This document shows, in pieces, positions 8,762 to 17,852 of a stretch of 64,000 nt of DNA. Both the position numbers and the translations under genes were made by a program. Positions within the stretch are counted from its first letter, which is position 1, and each line of letters begins with the position of its first letter. Source of the stretch: Pseudomonas sp. ICMP22404 (GTDB taxonomy: Bacteria; Pseudomonadota; Gammaproteobacteria; Pseudomonadales; Pseudomonadaceae); the NCBI RefSeq assembly GCF_006227205.1, contig NZ_VCNG01000016.1, positions 83,841 through 147,840 on the forward strand. Reading direction: 5' to 3'. The notes beneath the pieces were generated by a model that was given only the letters and a program-made list of their open reading frames with translations, made no database searches and was not told where the DNA came from.

Positions 8762-11212
8762 ATGACTACGCCCCTGCCCTGCTACCACTGCGCCCTGCCC
8801 GTCCCTCCCGGCAGCCGCTTCATCGCCGTTGTCCTGGGTGAAACCCGTGAGTTCTGCTGCCCGGGTTGCCAGGCGGTGGCCGAGGCGATTGTCGCTGGCG
8901 GCCTGGAGAGTTATTACCAGCATCGCAGCGAAGCATCGGCCAACCCCGAAACCCTGCCTGTCCAATTGACCGATGAACTGGCGTTGTACGACCGCCCCGA
9001 CGTGCAGCAATCGTTCGTGCGCCACGAAGGCGAGCTGGCCGAAACCACCCTGTTGATGGAAGGCATCAGTTGCGCCGCCTGTGGCTGGTTGATCGAAAAA
9101 CAATTGCGTGGCCTGCCGGGCGTGGCCGAAGCGCGATTGAACCTGTCCAATCATCGCCTGCAGGTGCGTTGGGCCGACGCTGAACTGCCGTTGAGCACCC
9201 TGCTCGCCGAATTGCGCCAGATCGGCTACGTTGCCCACCCGTACCAGGCCGACCAGGCCAGCGAGCAACTGGCCGCGCAAAACCGCCTGGCCCTGCGCCA
9301 GCTCGGCGTGGCCGGGCTGCTGTGGTTCCAGGCCATGATGGCAACCATGGCGACATGGCCGGAATTCAATATCGATCTGAGCCCGGAGATGCACACCATC
9401 CTGCGCTGGGTCGCGCTGTTTCTCACCACCCCTATCGTGTTCTATAGCTGCGCGCCCTTCTTCAAAGGCGCGATGCGTGACCTGCGCACCCGCCACCTGA
9501 CCATGGACGTTTCCGTGTCCCTGGCGATCGGCAGTGCTTACATCGCCGGGATCTGGACCTCTGTCACCGGCGTGGGCGAGCTGTATTTCGATGCCGTGGG
9601 CATGTTCGCGCTGTTCCTGCTGGCCGGCCGCTACCTGGAGCGACGGGCCAGAGAGCGCACCGCTGCGGCCACCGCGCAACTGGTCAATCTGTTGCCGGCC
9701 TCATGCCTGCGCCTGGCAAGCGACGGCCAGAGCGAACGCATCCTGCTCAGCGAGTTGCGTACCGGCGACCGGGTCCTGGTGCATCCAGGGTCGGTCCTGC
9801 CGGCCGACGGCAGGATCCTCGACGGCCAGTCCAGCATCGACGAGTCCCTGCTGACCGGTGAATACCTGCCGCAAACCCGCCAAGTGGGCGATGCGGTTAC
9901 CGCGGGCACGTTGAACGTCGAAGGCGCCTTGACCGTCGAGGTGCAGGCATTGGGGCAAGACACCCGATTGTCCGCCATCGTGCGGCTGCTGGAGCGAGCC
10001 CAGGCCGAAAAGCCGCGACTGGCGGAAGTCGCCGACCGGGCAGCCCAATGGTTCCTGCTGCTCTCCCTGGTCGCCGTTGCCGCCATCGGCCTGTTGTGGT
10101 GGCAGCTGGATGCATCCCGCGCCTTCTGGATTGTCCTGTCGATGCTGGTCGCCACCTGTCCTTGCGCGCTGTCCCTTGCTACGCCAACCGCCCTCACTGC
10201 CGCCACCGGCACCCTGCACAAGCTCGGTCTGCTGCTGACCCGGGGTCATGTGCTGGAAGGCCTGAACCAGATCGATACGGTGATTTTCGACAAGACCGGC
10301 ACCCTCACCGAAGGTCGCCTGGCCTTGCGCGCCATTCGCCCCCTGGCAGGCCTCGACGGCGACCAGTGCCTGGCGCTGGCCGCCGCCTTGGAAAACCGCT
10401 CCGAACACCCCATCGCACGGGCTTTTGGCCGCGCGCCGCTGGCCGCCGAGCAGGTACAGAGTACACCCGGGCTGGGGCTGGAGGGCCAAGTCGGCGAACA
10501 GCGCCTGCGCATCGGCCAACCCGGCTTTGTCTGCGAATTGAGCTGCGCGGCAATACCGCCGATGCCGGACGAGCCCGGCCAATGGCTGCTGTTGGGCGAT
10601 ACCGGCGGGCCCTTGGCCTGGTTCGTCCTCGACGACCGCCTGCGCGCCGACGCCCCGGCCTTGCTGGCGGCTTGCAAGGCGCGCGGCTGGCGAACACTCC
10701 TGCTGTCGGGCGACAGTTCGCCAATGGTTGCCAGTGTCGCCGCCGAACTGGGCATCGACGAGGCACGGGGCGGACTGCGCCCGGACGACAAACTGGCGGT
10801 GCTGCAGCAGTTGCACCAGCAAGGCCGCAAGGTGCTGATGCTCGGCGATGGGGTCAACGATGTGCCGGTGCTGGCGGCAGCGGACATCAGTGTGGCCATG
10901 GGCTCGGCCACCGACCTGGCCAAGACCAGCGCCGACGCGGTGTTGCTGTCCAACCGTCTCGATGCCCTGATCCACGCCTTCAACCTGGCCCGGCGCACCC
11001 GTCGGGTGATCATCGAGAATCTGGTGTGGGCGGCGCTGTACAATGGCCTCATGTTGCCGTTCGCCGCCCTCGGCTGGATTACCCCGGTGTGGGCCGCCGT
11101 CGGCATGTCCATCAGTTCGTTGACCGTGGTGTTGAATGCGCTGAGGCTGACTCGCCAGCCCAAGCTGCAGGTTTTCGACGCCGCGCCCGATACCCGCCCG
11201 CTGCCGGCCTGA
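8762..11212 (+). CDS. ccoI: CcoI, copper-exporting P1B-type ATPase for cbb3 oxidase
   Basis: An 816-residue heavy-metal ATPase that moves Cu(I) across the inner membrane for the CuB centre of cbb3 oxidase. In order: an N-terminal cysteine-rich domain (CYHC...CCPGC), a heavy-metal-associated domain with GISCAAC (Cys104, Cys107), membrane helices, the CPC metal site (466-468), the phosphorylation motif DKTGT (Asp510) and GDGVND near the C-terminus. The ATG at 8762 is preferred over the upstream TTG at 8738, which lies in the repeat. The N-terminal zinc-finger-like region is usual for CcoI and absent from ordinary CopA. Confidence 0.95.
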   Translation: MTTPLPCYHCALPVPPGSRFIAVVLGETREFCCPGCQAVAEAIVAGGLESYYQHRSEASANPETLPVQLTDELALYDRPDVQQSFVRHEGELAETTLLMEGISCAACGWLIEKQLRGLPGVAEARLNLSNHRLQVRWADAELPLSTLLAELRQIGYVAHPYQADQASEQLAAQNRLALRQLGVAGLLWFQAMMATMATWPEFNIDLSPEMHTILRWVALFLTTPIVFYSCAPFFKGAMRDLRTRHLTMDVSVSLAIGSAYIAGIWTSVTGVGELYFDAVGMFALFLLAGRYLERRARERTAAATAQLVNLLPASCLRLASDGQSERILLSELRTGDRVLVHPGSVLPADGRILDGQSSIDESLLTGEYLPQTRQVGDAVTAGTLNVEGALTVEVQALGQDTRLSAIVRLLERAQAEKPRLAEVADRAAQWFLLLSLVAVAAIGLLWWQLDASRAFWIVLSMLVATCPCALSLATPTALTAATGTLHKLGLLLTRGHVLEGLNQIDTVIFDKTGTLTEGRLALRAIRPLAGLDGDQCLALAAALENRSEHPIARAFGRAPLAAEQVQSTPGLGLEGQVGEQRLRIGQPGFVCELSCAAIPPMPDEPGQWLLLGDTGGPLAWFVLDDRLRADAPALLAACKARGWRTLLLSGDSSPMVASVAAELGIDEARGGLRPDDKLAVLQQLHQQGRKVLMLGDGVNDVPVLAAADISVAMGSATDLAKTSADAVLLSNRLDALIHAFNLARRTRRVIIENLVWAALYNGLMLPFAALGWITPVWAAVGMSISSLTVVLNALRLTRQPKLQVFDAAPDTRPLPA

Positions 11213-11237
11213 GCCGCGCGGGCCTGGAGTTCCGAGA

Positions 11238-11456
11238 ATGCCAGCTCTCTACGTGATGATCCCGGCCGCGCTGCTGATCGTGGCCATCGCCGTGTACATT
11301 TTCTTCTGGGCCGTGGACAGCGGCCAGTACGACGACCTCGACGGTCCGGCCCACAGCATCCTGTTCGATGATCAGGACCCCAATCACAAGGCCGCCGTGG
11401 ACGAAGCCGACGGCCAAGCCCAGCGGCCGGACGACAAGGCCCCGCCCCATGCTTGA
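11238..11456 (+). CDS. ccoS: CcoS, small cbb3 oxidase maturation protein
   Basis: A 72-residue protein with one N-terminal membrane helix (residues 5-28) and an acidic tail that includes GQYDDLDGPAHSILFDD, the family signature. It lies 25 nt after ccoI, with GGAG in its leader. CcoS is needed for incorporation of the redox cofactors into the oxidase. Its last 8 nt overlap the start of the next gene. Confidence 0.93.
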   Translation: MPALYVMIPAALLIVAIAVYIFFWAVDSGQYDDLDGPAHSILFDDQDPNHKAAVDEADGQAQRPDDKAPPHA

Positions 11457-12132
11457 TCTGGCGCCATTACTGGTTTCAGCGGTAATCCTCGGCCTGCTGG
11501 GCGGCGGCCATTGCCTGGGCATGTGCGGCGGCCTGATGGGCGCCCTCACCCTGGCGATTCCCAAGGAACAACGCAGCCGGCGCTTCCGGCTGTTGCTGGC
11601 GTACAACCTGGGGCGAATCCTGAGCTATGCCACTGCCGGGCTGTTGATCGGCCTGGCTGGCTGGGCGGTCGCCAACAGCCCGGCAGCGATGTTCATGCGG
11701 GTATTGGCCGGATTGCTGCTGATCGCCATGGGCCTGTACCTGGCGGGCTGGTGGAGCGGCCTGACCCGCATTGAAGGCGTCGGCAGGGGCTTGTGGCGAC
11801 ATATCCAGCCGATCGCGAATCGCTTGCTGCCCGTATCGAGCCTGCCCCGAGCCTTGTTACTTGGCGCACTGTGGGGCTGGCTGCCCTGCGGCCTGGTCTA
11901 CAGCACCCTGCTGTGGTCCGCCAGCCAGGGCAACGCATTGGACAGCGCGCTGCTGATGCTGGCTTTCGGCCTCGGCACCTGGCCGGTACTGCTTGCCACC
12001 GGCCTGGCCGCCGAACGCGTCACCGCCCTGCTGCGCAAGCGCAGCGTGCGCACGGCCGGCGGCCTGCTGGTGATCATTTTCGGCATCTGGACCCTACCGG
12101 GGCCGCACCAGCATTGGCTCATGGGGCATTGA
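11449..12132 (+). CDS. SafE/TauE-like (DUF-type) membrane protein linked to the cco genes
   Basis: A 227-residue protein with about six membrane helices, GGGHCLGMCGGLMG in the first helix and LWGWLPCGLVYSTLLW in the middle. The paired Cys residues in helices mark the small sulfite-exporter-like branch related to copper-handling membrane proteins. The start overlaps ccoS by 8 nt, so the two are probably translationally coupled. Its place at the end of ccoGHIS suggests a part in copper or haem delivery, but this is inference from context. An upstream in-frame start (11368) lies inside ccoS and is rejected. Confidence 0.85.
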   Translation: MLDLAPLLVSAVILGLLGGGHCLGMCGGLMGALTLAIPKEQRSRRFRLLLAYNLGRILSYATAGLLIGLAGWAVANSPAAMFMRVLAGLLLIAMGLYLAGWWSGLTRIEGVGRGLWRHIQPIANRLLPVSSLPRALLLGALWGWLPCGLVYSTLLWSASQGNALDSALLMLAFGLGTWPVLLATGLAAERVTALLRKRSVRTAGGLLVIIFGIWTLPGPHQHWLMGH

Positions 12133-12156
12133 TCGGGATTCCCTGTCACTGCCACC

Positions 12157-12248
12157 TGTGGGAGCCGAGCTTGCTCGCGATCGAGGACGGCACCATCAAT
12201 ACTCAATTGACTGACCCACTGCTATCGCGAGCAAGCTCGGCTCCCACA
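12157..12248. repeat. REP pair (GTGGGAGC family)
   Basis: GTGGGAGCCGAGCTTGCTCG and its reverse complement flank about 45 nt of loop; inverted, facing copies as in REPINs. Confidence 0.9.
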
Positions 12249-12303
12249 AGTTGTACTCCACACTCAGCCCCCATCCGACAGGGTCTTGTACAGCACTCCC
12301 CCG

Positions 12304-12317
12304 TTGATGCAAATCAA
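12304..12317 (+). promoter_or_regulatory. Perfect Anr box at the hemN promoter
   Basis: TTGAT-GCAA-ATCAA is a perfect Anr/FNR palindrome. The centre is at 12310.5, and TAGACT at 12340-12345 is a fitting -10 box, which puts the transcription start near 12352, about -41.5 from the box centre (class II activation). This also supports the hemN start at 12380 rather than the ATG at 12353. Confidence 0.85.
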
Positions 12318-12379
12318 CACGCCCCAGCGTCCACCCTCCTAGACTCGCGCTCATGCCAGCCTATCCGGGGAACGCCCGC

Positions 12380-13762
12380 ATGCTCGACGCCATTCGTTGG
12401 GACTCTGATCTGATCCGCCGCTACGACGTAGCGGGGCCTCGCTACACCTCGTACCCGACTGCGGCGCAGTTCGCCGGCCAGGTGGGGACCTTCGACCTGC
12501 TCCACGCCCTGCGCGACAGTCGCAAGGCCATGCGGCCACTGTCGCTGTACGTACACGTGCCGTTCTGCGCAAATATTTGCTACTACTGCGCCTGCAATAA
12601 GGTCATCACCAAGGACCGTGGTCGCGCCCACGCCTACCTGCAACGCCTGGAACAGGAAATCCAGCTGATCGGCTGCCATCTGGATCCCGCCCAGCGCGTG
12701 GAACAGTTGCACCTGGGCGGCGGCACTCCGACCTTCCTCAGCCACGACGAGCTGCGCCAGTTGATGGCCAAGCTGCGCAAGCATTTCAACCTGCTGGATG
12801 ACGACTCCGGTGACTACGGCATCGAAATCGATCCCCGGGAAGCCGACTGGTCGACCATGGGTCTGTTGCGGGAACTGGGTTTCAACCGGGTCAGCATCGG
12901 CGTGCAAGACTTCGATCCGGCCGTGCAACGCGCCGTCAACCGCCTGCAAAGCCTGGAGGAAACCCGTGCGGTGATCGAAGCCGCCCGGACCTTGCAATTC
13001 CGCTCGATCAACATCGACCTGATCTACGGCCTGCCCAAGCAGACCCCGGACAACTTCGCCCGCACCGTTGCAGAAGTCATCGACCTGCAACCAGATCGCC
13101 TTTCGGTGTTCAACTACGCTCACCTGCCGGAACGCTTCATGCCCCAGCGGCGCATCAACAGCCAGGACCTGCCGAATCCGGAACAGAAACTGGCGATGTT
13201 GCAAGGCACCATCGAACAACTGACCGCCGCCGGTTACCGCTACATTGGCATGGATCACTTCGCCCTGCCCGACGACGACCTGGCCATCGCCCAGGAAGAG
13301 GCCACCCTGCAACGCAACTTCCAAGGCTATACCACCCATGGCCACTGCGACCTGATCGGCCTCGGCGTGTCAGCCATAAGCCAGATCGGCGACCTGTACT
13401 GCCAGAACAGCAGCGACCTGAACCAGTACCAGGGCATCCTCGCCGACGGACAACTGGCAACCAGTCGCGGGCTGGTGTGCAATGCCGACGACCGGCTGCG
13501 GCGGGCGGTGATCCAGCAATTGATCTGTCATTTCGACCTGGCCTTCGCCGAGATTGAGCAAACCTTCAATATCGATTTCCAGGGTTATTTCGCAGCGTTG
13601 TGGCCGCAGTTGCAGGCCATGGCCGAGGACGGGTTGATCGAGCTGGATAATACCCACATCAAGGTATTGCCTGCCGGGCGCCTGCTGGTGCGTTCGGTGT
13701 GCATGGTGTTCGACAGCTACCTGGAGCAGCAAAACCGGCAGCGCTTCTCCCGCGTCATCTGA
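12380..13762 (+). CDS. hemN: Oxygen-independent coproporphyrinogen III oxidase
   Basis: A 460-residue radical-SAM enzyme that decarboxylates coproporphyrinogen III to protoporphyrinogen IX without oxygen. The 4Fe-4S/SAM site CxxxCxxC is at Cys63, Cys67 and Cys70 (VPFCANICYYC), and GGGTPTFL follows as in HemN. The length fits HemN proper. GGGGA before the ATG at 12380 and the Anr box upstream decide the start. It is next to anr and after the cco genes, so haem supply and high-affinity oxidase assembly share low-oxygen control. Confidence 0.95.
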   Translation: MLDAIRWDSDLIRRYDVAGPRYTSYPTAAQFAGQVGTFDLLHALRDSRKAMRPLSLYVHVPFCANICYYCACNKVITKDRGRAHAYLQRLEQEIQLIGCHLDPAQRVEQLHLGGGTPTFLSHDELRQLMAKLRKHFNLLDDDSGDYGIEIDPREADWSTMGLLRELGFNRVSIGVQDFDPAVQRAVNRLQSLEETRAVIEAARTLQFRSINIDLIYGLPKQTPDNFARTVAEVIDLQPDRLSVFNYAHLPERFMPQRRINSQDLPNPEQKLAMLQGTIEQLTAAGYRYIGMDHFALPDDDLAIAQEEATLQRNFQGYTTHGHCDLIGLGVSAISQIGDLYCQNSSDLNQYQGILADGQLATSRGLVCNADDRLRRAVIQQLICHFDLAFAEIEQTFNIDFQGYFAALWPQLQAMAEDGLIELDNTHIKVLPAGRLLVRSVCMVFDSYLEQQNRQRFSRVI

Positions 13763-13855
13763 GCGCGACAATTTGACGAGGAACCACGCTGGCCCAGGAC
13801 CCGGAGCTGGGTTACCCTTACGGCCTATGTGTGTTTTCCCACAAGGATTGAAGAA

Positions 13856-14590
13856 ATGTCCGAGCCAGTCAAACTGCGCGCCCACAGCCAGGCCCATTGC
13901 AAGGATTGCAGCCTGGCTCCTCTCTGCCTGCCATTGTCGCTGAATCTGGAGGACATGGACGCGCTGGATGAAATCGTCAAACGGGGCCGACCGTTGAAAA
14001 AAGGTGAATTCCTGTTTCGCCAGGGTGACACCTTCGATTCCGTCTATGCCGTGCGCTCGGGCGCGTTGAAAACCTTCAACCTGAGCGACAGCGGCGAGGA
14101 GCAGCTCACCGGTTTCCATCTGCCCAGCGAGCTGGTGGGACTGTCCGGCATGGACACCGAGAGCCATCCGGTCTCGGCCCAGGCGCTGGAAACCACCTCG
14201 GTGTGCGAGATTCCCTTCGAACGCCTCGACGAACTCGCGCTGCAACTGCCGCAGTTGCGCCGCCAGTTGATGCGAGTGATGAGCCGGGAGATCCGCGACG
14301 ATCAGCAGATGATGCTGCTGCTCTCGAAAAAGACCGCCGACGAGCGCATCGCGACCTTCCTGGTCAACCTCTCCGCCCGCTTCCGTGCCCGTGGCTTCTC
14401 GGCCAACCAGTTCCGCCTGAGCATGTCGCGCAATGAAATCGGCAATTACCTGGGCCTGGCCGTGGAGACCGTCTCCCGGGTGTTCACCCGTTTCCAGCAG
14501 AATGAGTTGATCGCCGCCGAAGGCAAGGAAATCCACATCCTCGACCCGATCCAGCTCTGCGCCCTGGCCGGCGGCTCGATCGAAGGCTGA
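13856..14590 (+). CDS. anr: Anr, oxygen-sensing FNR-type transcription activator
   Basis: A 244-residue Crp/Fnr regulator. Cys15, Cys18 and Cys24 (CKDCSLAPLC) plus a later Cys in TSVCEIPF are the ligands of the oxygen-sensitive 4Fe-4S cluster. A cyclic-nucleotide-like domain is followed by a C-terminal helix-turn-helix whose recognition helix has ExxSR (LAVETVSRVF), the residues that read TTGAT. AAGGA at 13843-13847 supports the ATG at 13856 over the earlier in-frame start at 13829. It should act on the boxes before hemN and ccoG in this window. Confidence 0.96.
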   Translation: MSEPVKLRAHSQAHCKDCSLAPLCLPLSLNLEDMDALDEIVKRGRPLKKGEFLFRQGDTFDSVYAVRSGALKTFNLSDSGEEQLTGFHLPSELVGLSGMDTESHPVSAQALETTSVCEIPFERLDELALQLPQLRRQLMRVMSREIRDDQQMMLLLSKKTADERIATFLVNLSARFRARGFSANQFRLSMSRNEIGNYLGLAVETVSRVFTRFQQNELIAAEGKEIHILDPIQLCALAGGSIEG

Positions 14591-14666
14591 TGAACACGCG
14601 CGGCTGAGGGATTCCCTTGGCCGCGCTATACTGCCGCGTTTGCAGCCCTGCCAGGACATTTCGACG

Positions 14667-15215
14667 ATGGTCTTCGACTCCTTCGACATCAAATCCCTGA
14701 TCCGCCCCGTAATCGACTTCCCCAAACCCGGCGTGATCTTCCGCGACATTACCCCGCTGTTCCAGTCCCCCACGGCCCTGCGGCTGGTGATGGACAGCTT
14801 TGCCCACCGCTACGTCGAGGCCGAGTTCACCCACATCGGCGCGATGGATGCCCGGGGCTTCCTGATCGGTTCGATCCTCGCCTACCAGTTGAACAAACCA
14901 TTGGTGCTGTTCCGCAAGCAAGGCAAGCTGCCGGCCGATGTGCTGGCCGAGGGTTACCAGACCGAATACGGCGAAGCGTTCCTGGAAGTACATGCCGACA
15001 GCCTGTGCGAAGGCGATTCGGTGGTGATGTTCGATGACCTGATCGCCACCGGCGGCACGCTGATCGCTGCCGCCAACCTGATCCGCCGTATGGGCGCCAA
15101 GGTCCACGAGGCGGCGGCGATCATCGACCTGCCGGAATTGCTGGGCTCCCAGCGATTGACCGACATGGGGATTCCAACGTTCTGCCTGACGCAGTTCTCC
15201 CTGAGCGAACGATAA
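14667..15215 (+). CDS. apt: Adenine phosphoribosyltransferase
   Basis: A 182-residue enzyme that joins adenine to PRPP to make AMP (purine salvage). The PRPP-binding loop is VVMFDDLIATGGTL, and the N-terminal DFPKPGVIFRDITPL and LDARGF-like (MDARGFLIG) stretches are family hallmarks. The ATG at 14667 has AGGA upstream and gives the standard N-terminus. Confidence 0.96.
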   Translation: MVFDSFDIKSLIRPVIDFPKPGVIFRDITPLFQSPTALRLVMDSFAHRYVEAEFTHIGAMDARGFLIGSILAYQLNKPLVLFRKQGKLPADVLAEGYQTEYGEAFLEVHADSLCEGDSVVMFDDLIATGGTLIAAANLIRRMGAKVHEAAAIIDLPELLGSQRLTDMGIPTFCLTQFSLSER

Positions 15216-15237
15216 CCGCCCGACCATCATCGGTTCG

Positions 15238-15327
15238 GTGGGAGCGGGCTTGCTCGCGAAAGCGGTGTATCAGTCACATTATCGCTAACTGACTTACCGC
15301 CATCGCGAGCAGGCTCGCTCCCACAGG
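15238..15327. repeat. REP pair (GTGGGAGC family)
   Basis: Facing inverted copies of GTGGGAGCG(A/G)GC(C/T)TGCTCGCGA with about 43 nt between, just after apt. Confidence 0.9.
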
Positions 15328-15368
15328 GTTTGTGTTCGGCCGCAGAATACTAAAGCTACCCCCGACCA

Positions 15369-15461
15369 ATGTGGGAGCGAGCCTGCTCGCGATTGCAGAG
15401 TGCCAGTCGCCTCTTGACTGACTGATACTCCGCTATCGCGAGCAGGCTCGCTCCCACAGGT
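15369..15461. repeat. REP pair (GTGGGAGC family), with tail duplication
   Basis: A second facing pair only about 40 nt from the first. The last arm is followed by a partial repeat of its end (TCTCCCACAGGT). Confidence 0.88.
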
Positions 15462-15485
15462 CTCCCACAGGTATTTGTATCGTGC

Positions 15486-16088
15486 TTACAGCGTAATCGG
15501 CTTGCGCCCGGCAAACGAGTGCGCCAGCGTCCCGCCATCGACCAACTCCAGCTCGCCCCCCAACGGCACGCCGTGGGCGATGCGGGAGGCGACCAGGCCT
15601 TTGTTGCTCAGCAACTGGGCGATGTAGTGGGCGGTGGCTTCGCCTTCCACCGTCGGGTTGGTGGCGAGGATGACTTCGGTGAAAGTCCCCGCCTCTTCGA
15701 TCCGCGCCATCAACTCTGGAATGCCGATGGCCTCCGGCCCCAGGCCATCGAGGGGCGAGAGATGTCCCTTGAGCACGAAGTACCGCCCACGGAAACCGGT
15801 CTGCTCCACCGCATACACGTCCATGGGCCCTTCCACGACGCACAGCAGCGTGTCGTCCCGACGCGAGTCGGCGCATTGGGGGCACAGGTCGTCTTCAGTC
15901 AGGGTCCGGCATAAACGGCAATGCCCGACCCCTTCCATGGCCTGGCTCAAGGCCTGGGCCAGGCGCGAACCGCCGCTGCGATCACGCTCAAGCAATTGCA
16001 ACGCCATGCGCTGGGCAGTTTTCTGACCCACACCCGGCAAGGTTCGCAGGGCATCGATCAGTTGGCGAATCAAAGGGCTGAAGCTCAT
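15486..16088 (-). CDS. recR: Recombination protein RecR
   Basis: A 200-residue RecR that works with RecF and RecO to load RecA on gapped DNA. The helix-hairpin-helix LPGVGQKTAQRMA, a zinc finger with CRLCRTLTEDDLCPQC, and the Toprim motif with VVEGPMD and ATNPTVEGEAT are all intact. The start at 16088 gives MSFSPLIRQL, in register with RecR of other bacteria; an ATG six codons upstream (16106) cannot be excluded, since neither has a strong Shine-Dalgarno sequence. Confidence 0.95.
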   Translation of the reverse strand: MSFSPLIRQLIDALRTLPGVGQKTAQRMALQLLERDRSGGSRLAQALSQAMEGVGHCRLCRTLTEDDLCPQCADSRRDDTLLCVVEGPMDVYAVEQTGFRGRYFVLKGHLSPLDGLGPEAIGIPELMARIEEAGTFTEVILATNPTVEGEATAHYIAQLLSNKGLVASRIAHGVPLGGELELVDGGTLAHSFAGRKPITL

Positions 16089-16154
16089 CGAGGAAATGTC
16101 CGACATAACAACGAGACGCGGTTTATACCCGCGCCTCTGACCAGCGTCAAATAC

Positions 16155-17189
16155 TCAATCCTGCGCCACCCGCACCACCAGCTTGCCGAAGTTGCGTCCT
16201 TCCAGCAGCCCGATAAACGCCTGTGGCGCATTCTCCAGACCATCGACCACGTCTTCGCGGAACTTGACCCGGCCATCCCGCACCCATGGCGCCATGGCGC
16301 TGATGAATTCCGGCTGACGATCACCGTAGTCGTCAAACACGATAAATCCCTGCATGCGCACCCGTTTGGTCAGCAAGGTGCGTTGCAACTGCGGCAACCG
16401 ATCCGGTCCGCTCGGGGCGTGCTGATCGTTGTAGGACGCGATCAGGCCACAGAGCGGGACGCGGGCCTTGGCGTTGAGCAGCGGCAGCACCGCGTCGAAG
16501 ACTTTGCCGCCGACGTTCTCGTAATAGATGTCGATGCCTATGTCGCACGCCCGGGCCAGCTCTTCGGCAAAGTGCTCGCTCTTATGGTCGATGCAAGCGT
16601 CGAATCCCAACTCGTCGACCACGTACTGGCATTTCTCGCTGCCGCCAGCCACCCCGACGACCCGAAGCCCCTTTATTTTCGCCACTTGGCCGACTACAGA
16701 ACCCACGGCGCCCGAGGCGGCGGCCACCACCAGGGTTTCCCCGGCCTTGGGTTGACCGATGTCCATCAGTCCCATGTAGGCGGTCATGCCCGGCATGCCC
16801 AACACTCCCAAGGCCATCGACGGACTGGGCAACCCGGATGGAATGGGTATGACGTTGCGACCATCGCTGATGCTGTGGCTCTGCCACCCCGTGGCCCCCA
16901 CTACCAGGTCGCCCTCGTGAAATTTCGGGTGCTTCGAGCGCACTACGCGGCTGACAGCTCCGCCGGTCATCACTTCGTCGATTTCCACCGGCGCAGCGTA
17001 GGACGGCGCGTCGCTCATGCGCCCGCGCATGTAGGGATCCAGGGACAGGAACAGTGTCTCGAGCAGGATCTGCCCGTCCGCCAGCTCTGGCAGGGTTACC
17101 TGCTCAACCCGGAAATTCTCCGCGGTGGGCGCGCCCTTGGGACGGGAAGCGAGGACGATGCGCTGGTTGGAGGTCGATGCTTGTGACAT
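16155..17189 (-). CDS. NADP-dependent medium-chain oxidoreductase (CurA/leukotriene B4 12-hydroxydehydrogenase-like)
   Basis: A 344-residue zinc-free medium-chain reductase. Visible are LSLDPYMRGRM in the N-terminal domain, the NADP-binding AASGAVGSVVGQVAK motif and YYENVGG, all typical of the family that reduces alpha,beta-unsaturated ketones and aldehydes. AAGGAGA lies 8 nt before the ATG. It sits between recR and ybaB, genes that are usually adjacent, and may be transcribed from its own promoter. The substrate is unknown. Confidence 0.88.
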   Translation of the reverse strand: MSQASTSNQRIVLASRPKGAPTAENFRVEQVTLPELADGQILLETLFLSLDPYMRGRMSDAPSYAAPVEIDEVMTGGAVSRVVRSKHPKFHEGDLVVGATGWQSHSISDGRNVIPIPSGLPSPSMALGVLGMPGMTAYMGLMDIGQPKAGETLVVAAASGAVGSVVGQVAKIKGLRVVGVAGGSEKCQYVVDELGFDACIDHKSEHFAEELARACDIGIDIYYENVGGKVFDAVLPLLNAKARVPLCGLIASYNDQHAPSGPDRLPQLQRTLLTKRVRMQGFIVFDDYGDRQPEFISAMAPWVRDGRVKFREDVVDGLENAPQAFIGLLEGRNFGKLVVRVAQD

Positions 17190-17268
17190 GGAAACGTCTC
17201 CTTGATCGTTGAATGGGCACGTATAGGGAGCAGACCATTGCCTGGGGGGTGGCGTTCGATGTTTATCG

Positions 17269-17358
17269 CTGTGGGAGCAAGGCTTGCCCGCGATGGATTC
17301 AACGCGGTCTTTTCAGGGGGCCCCGGCGCTTATCGCGAGCAAGCTTTGCTCCCACAAG
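17269..17358. repeat. REP pair (GTGGGAGC family, GCCCGCGA variant)
   Basis: Left arm reads GTGGGAGCAAGGCTTGCCCG, right arm ends GCTTTGCTCCCAC; the two arms belong to slightly different variants. Confidence 0.85.
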
Positions 17359-17388
17359 GGTTCCGGCCATCACAGCCATGCACCCGAA

Positions 17389-17418
17389 ACAAAAATGCCA
17401 GGCGCGATGCCTGGCATT
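17389..17418 (-). terminator. Rho-independent terminator after ybaB
   Basis: On the minus strand a 10-bp perfect stem (AATGCCAGGC pairing with GCCTGGCATT, 5-nt loop) is followed by a T run. It closes the dnaX-ybaB transcript. Confidence 0.85.
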
Positions 17419-17449
17419 GGGTGTAGCCCATCCCGAACGGGATGGCGAA

Positions 17450-17788
17450 TCAGAACGGCAGTTTCATGCCCGGCGGCAGTTGCATGCCGGCGGTCATGCC
17501 AGACATCTTGTCCTGGCTGTTGGCTTCGATCTTGCGCACGGCGTCGTTGACGGCGGCGGCGAACAGGGCTTCGAGCATTTCCTTGTCATCTTCGCTCAGG
17601 CCTTCGACCACGCTCGGGTCAATGCTGACGCGCTTGATGTCGTGGCGACCGGTCATGACCACGGTCACCATGTCGCCGCCGGACTTGCCGGTGACTTCGG
17701 CGTTGGCCAGCTCTTCCTGCATCTTGGCCATTTTTTCCTGCATCTGCTGCGCCTGCTTCATCAGGCCGGCCATGCCACCTTTCATCAT
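17450..17788 (-). CDS. ybaB: YbaB/EbfC nucleoid-associated protein
   Basis: A 112-residue DNA-binding protein of the YbaB family with the usual LMKQAQQMQEKMAKMQEEL helix, an EVTG strand and the C-terminal SGMTAGMQLPPGMKLPF. GAGGTG lies 6 nt before the ATG at 17788; the GTG three codons upstream is part of that Shine-Dalgarno sequence. It follows dnaX by 64 nt, as in most gammaproteobacteria, and is probably cotranscribed with it. Confidence 0.95.
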   Translation of the reverse strand: MMKGGMAGLMKQAQQMQEKMAKMQEELANAEVTGKSGGDMVTVVMTGRHDIKRVSIDPSVVEGLSEDDKEMLEALFAAAVNDAVRKIEANSQDKMSGMTAGMQLPPGMKLPF

Positions 17789-17852
17789 GGGAATCACCTC
17801 GAAAGTACTTGGATAAACACCGCGCCCGGCCCTTTCGGCCCGGCGCCTTCAA

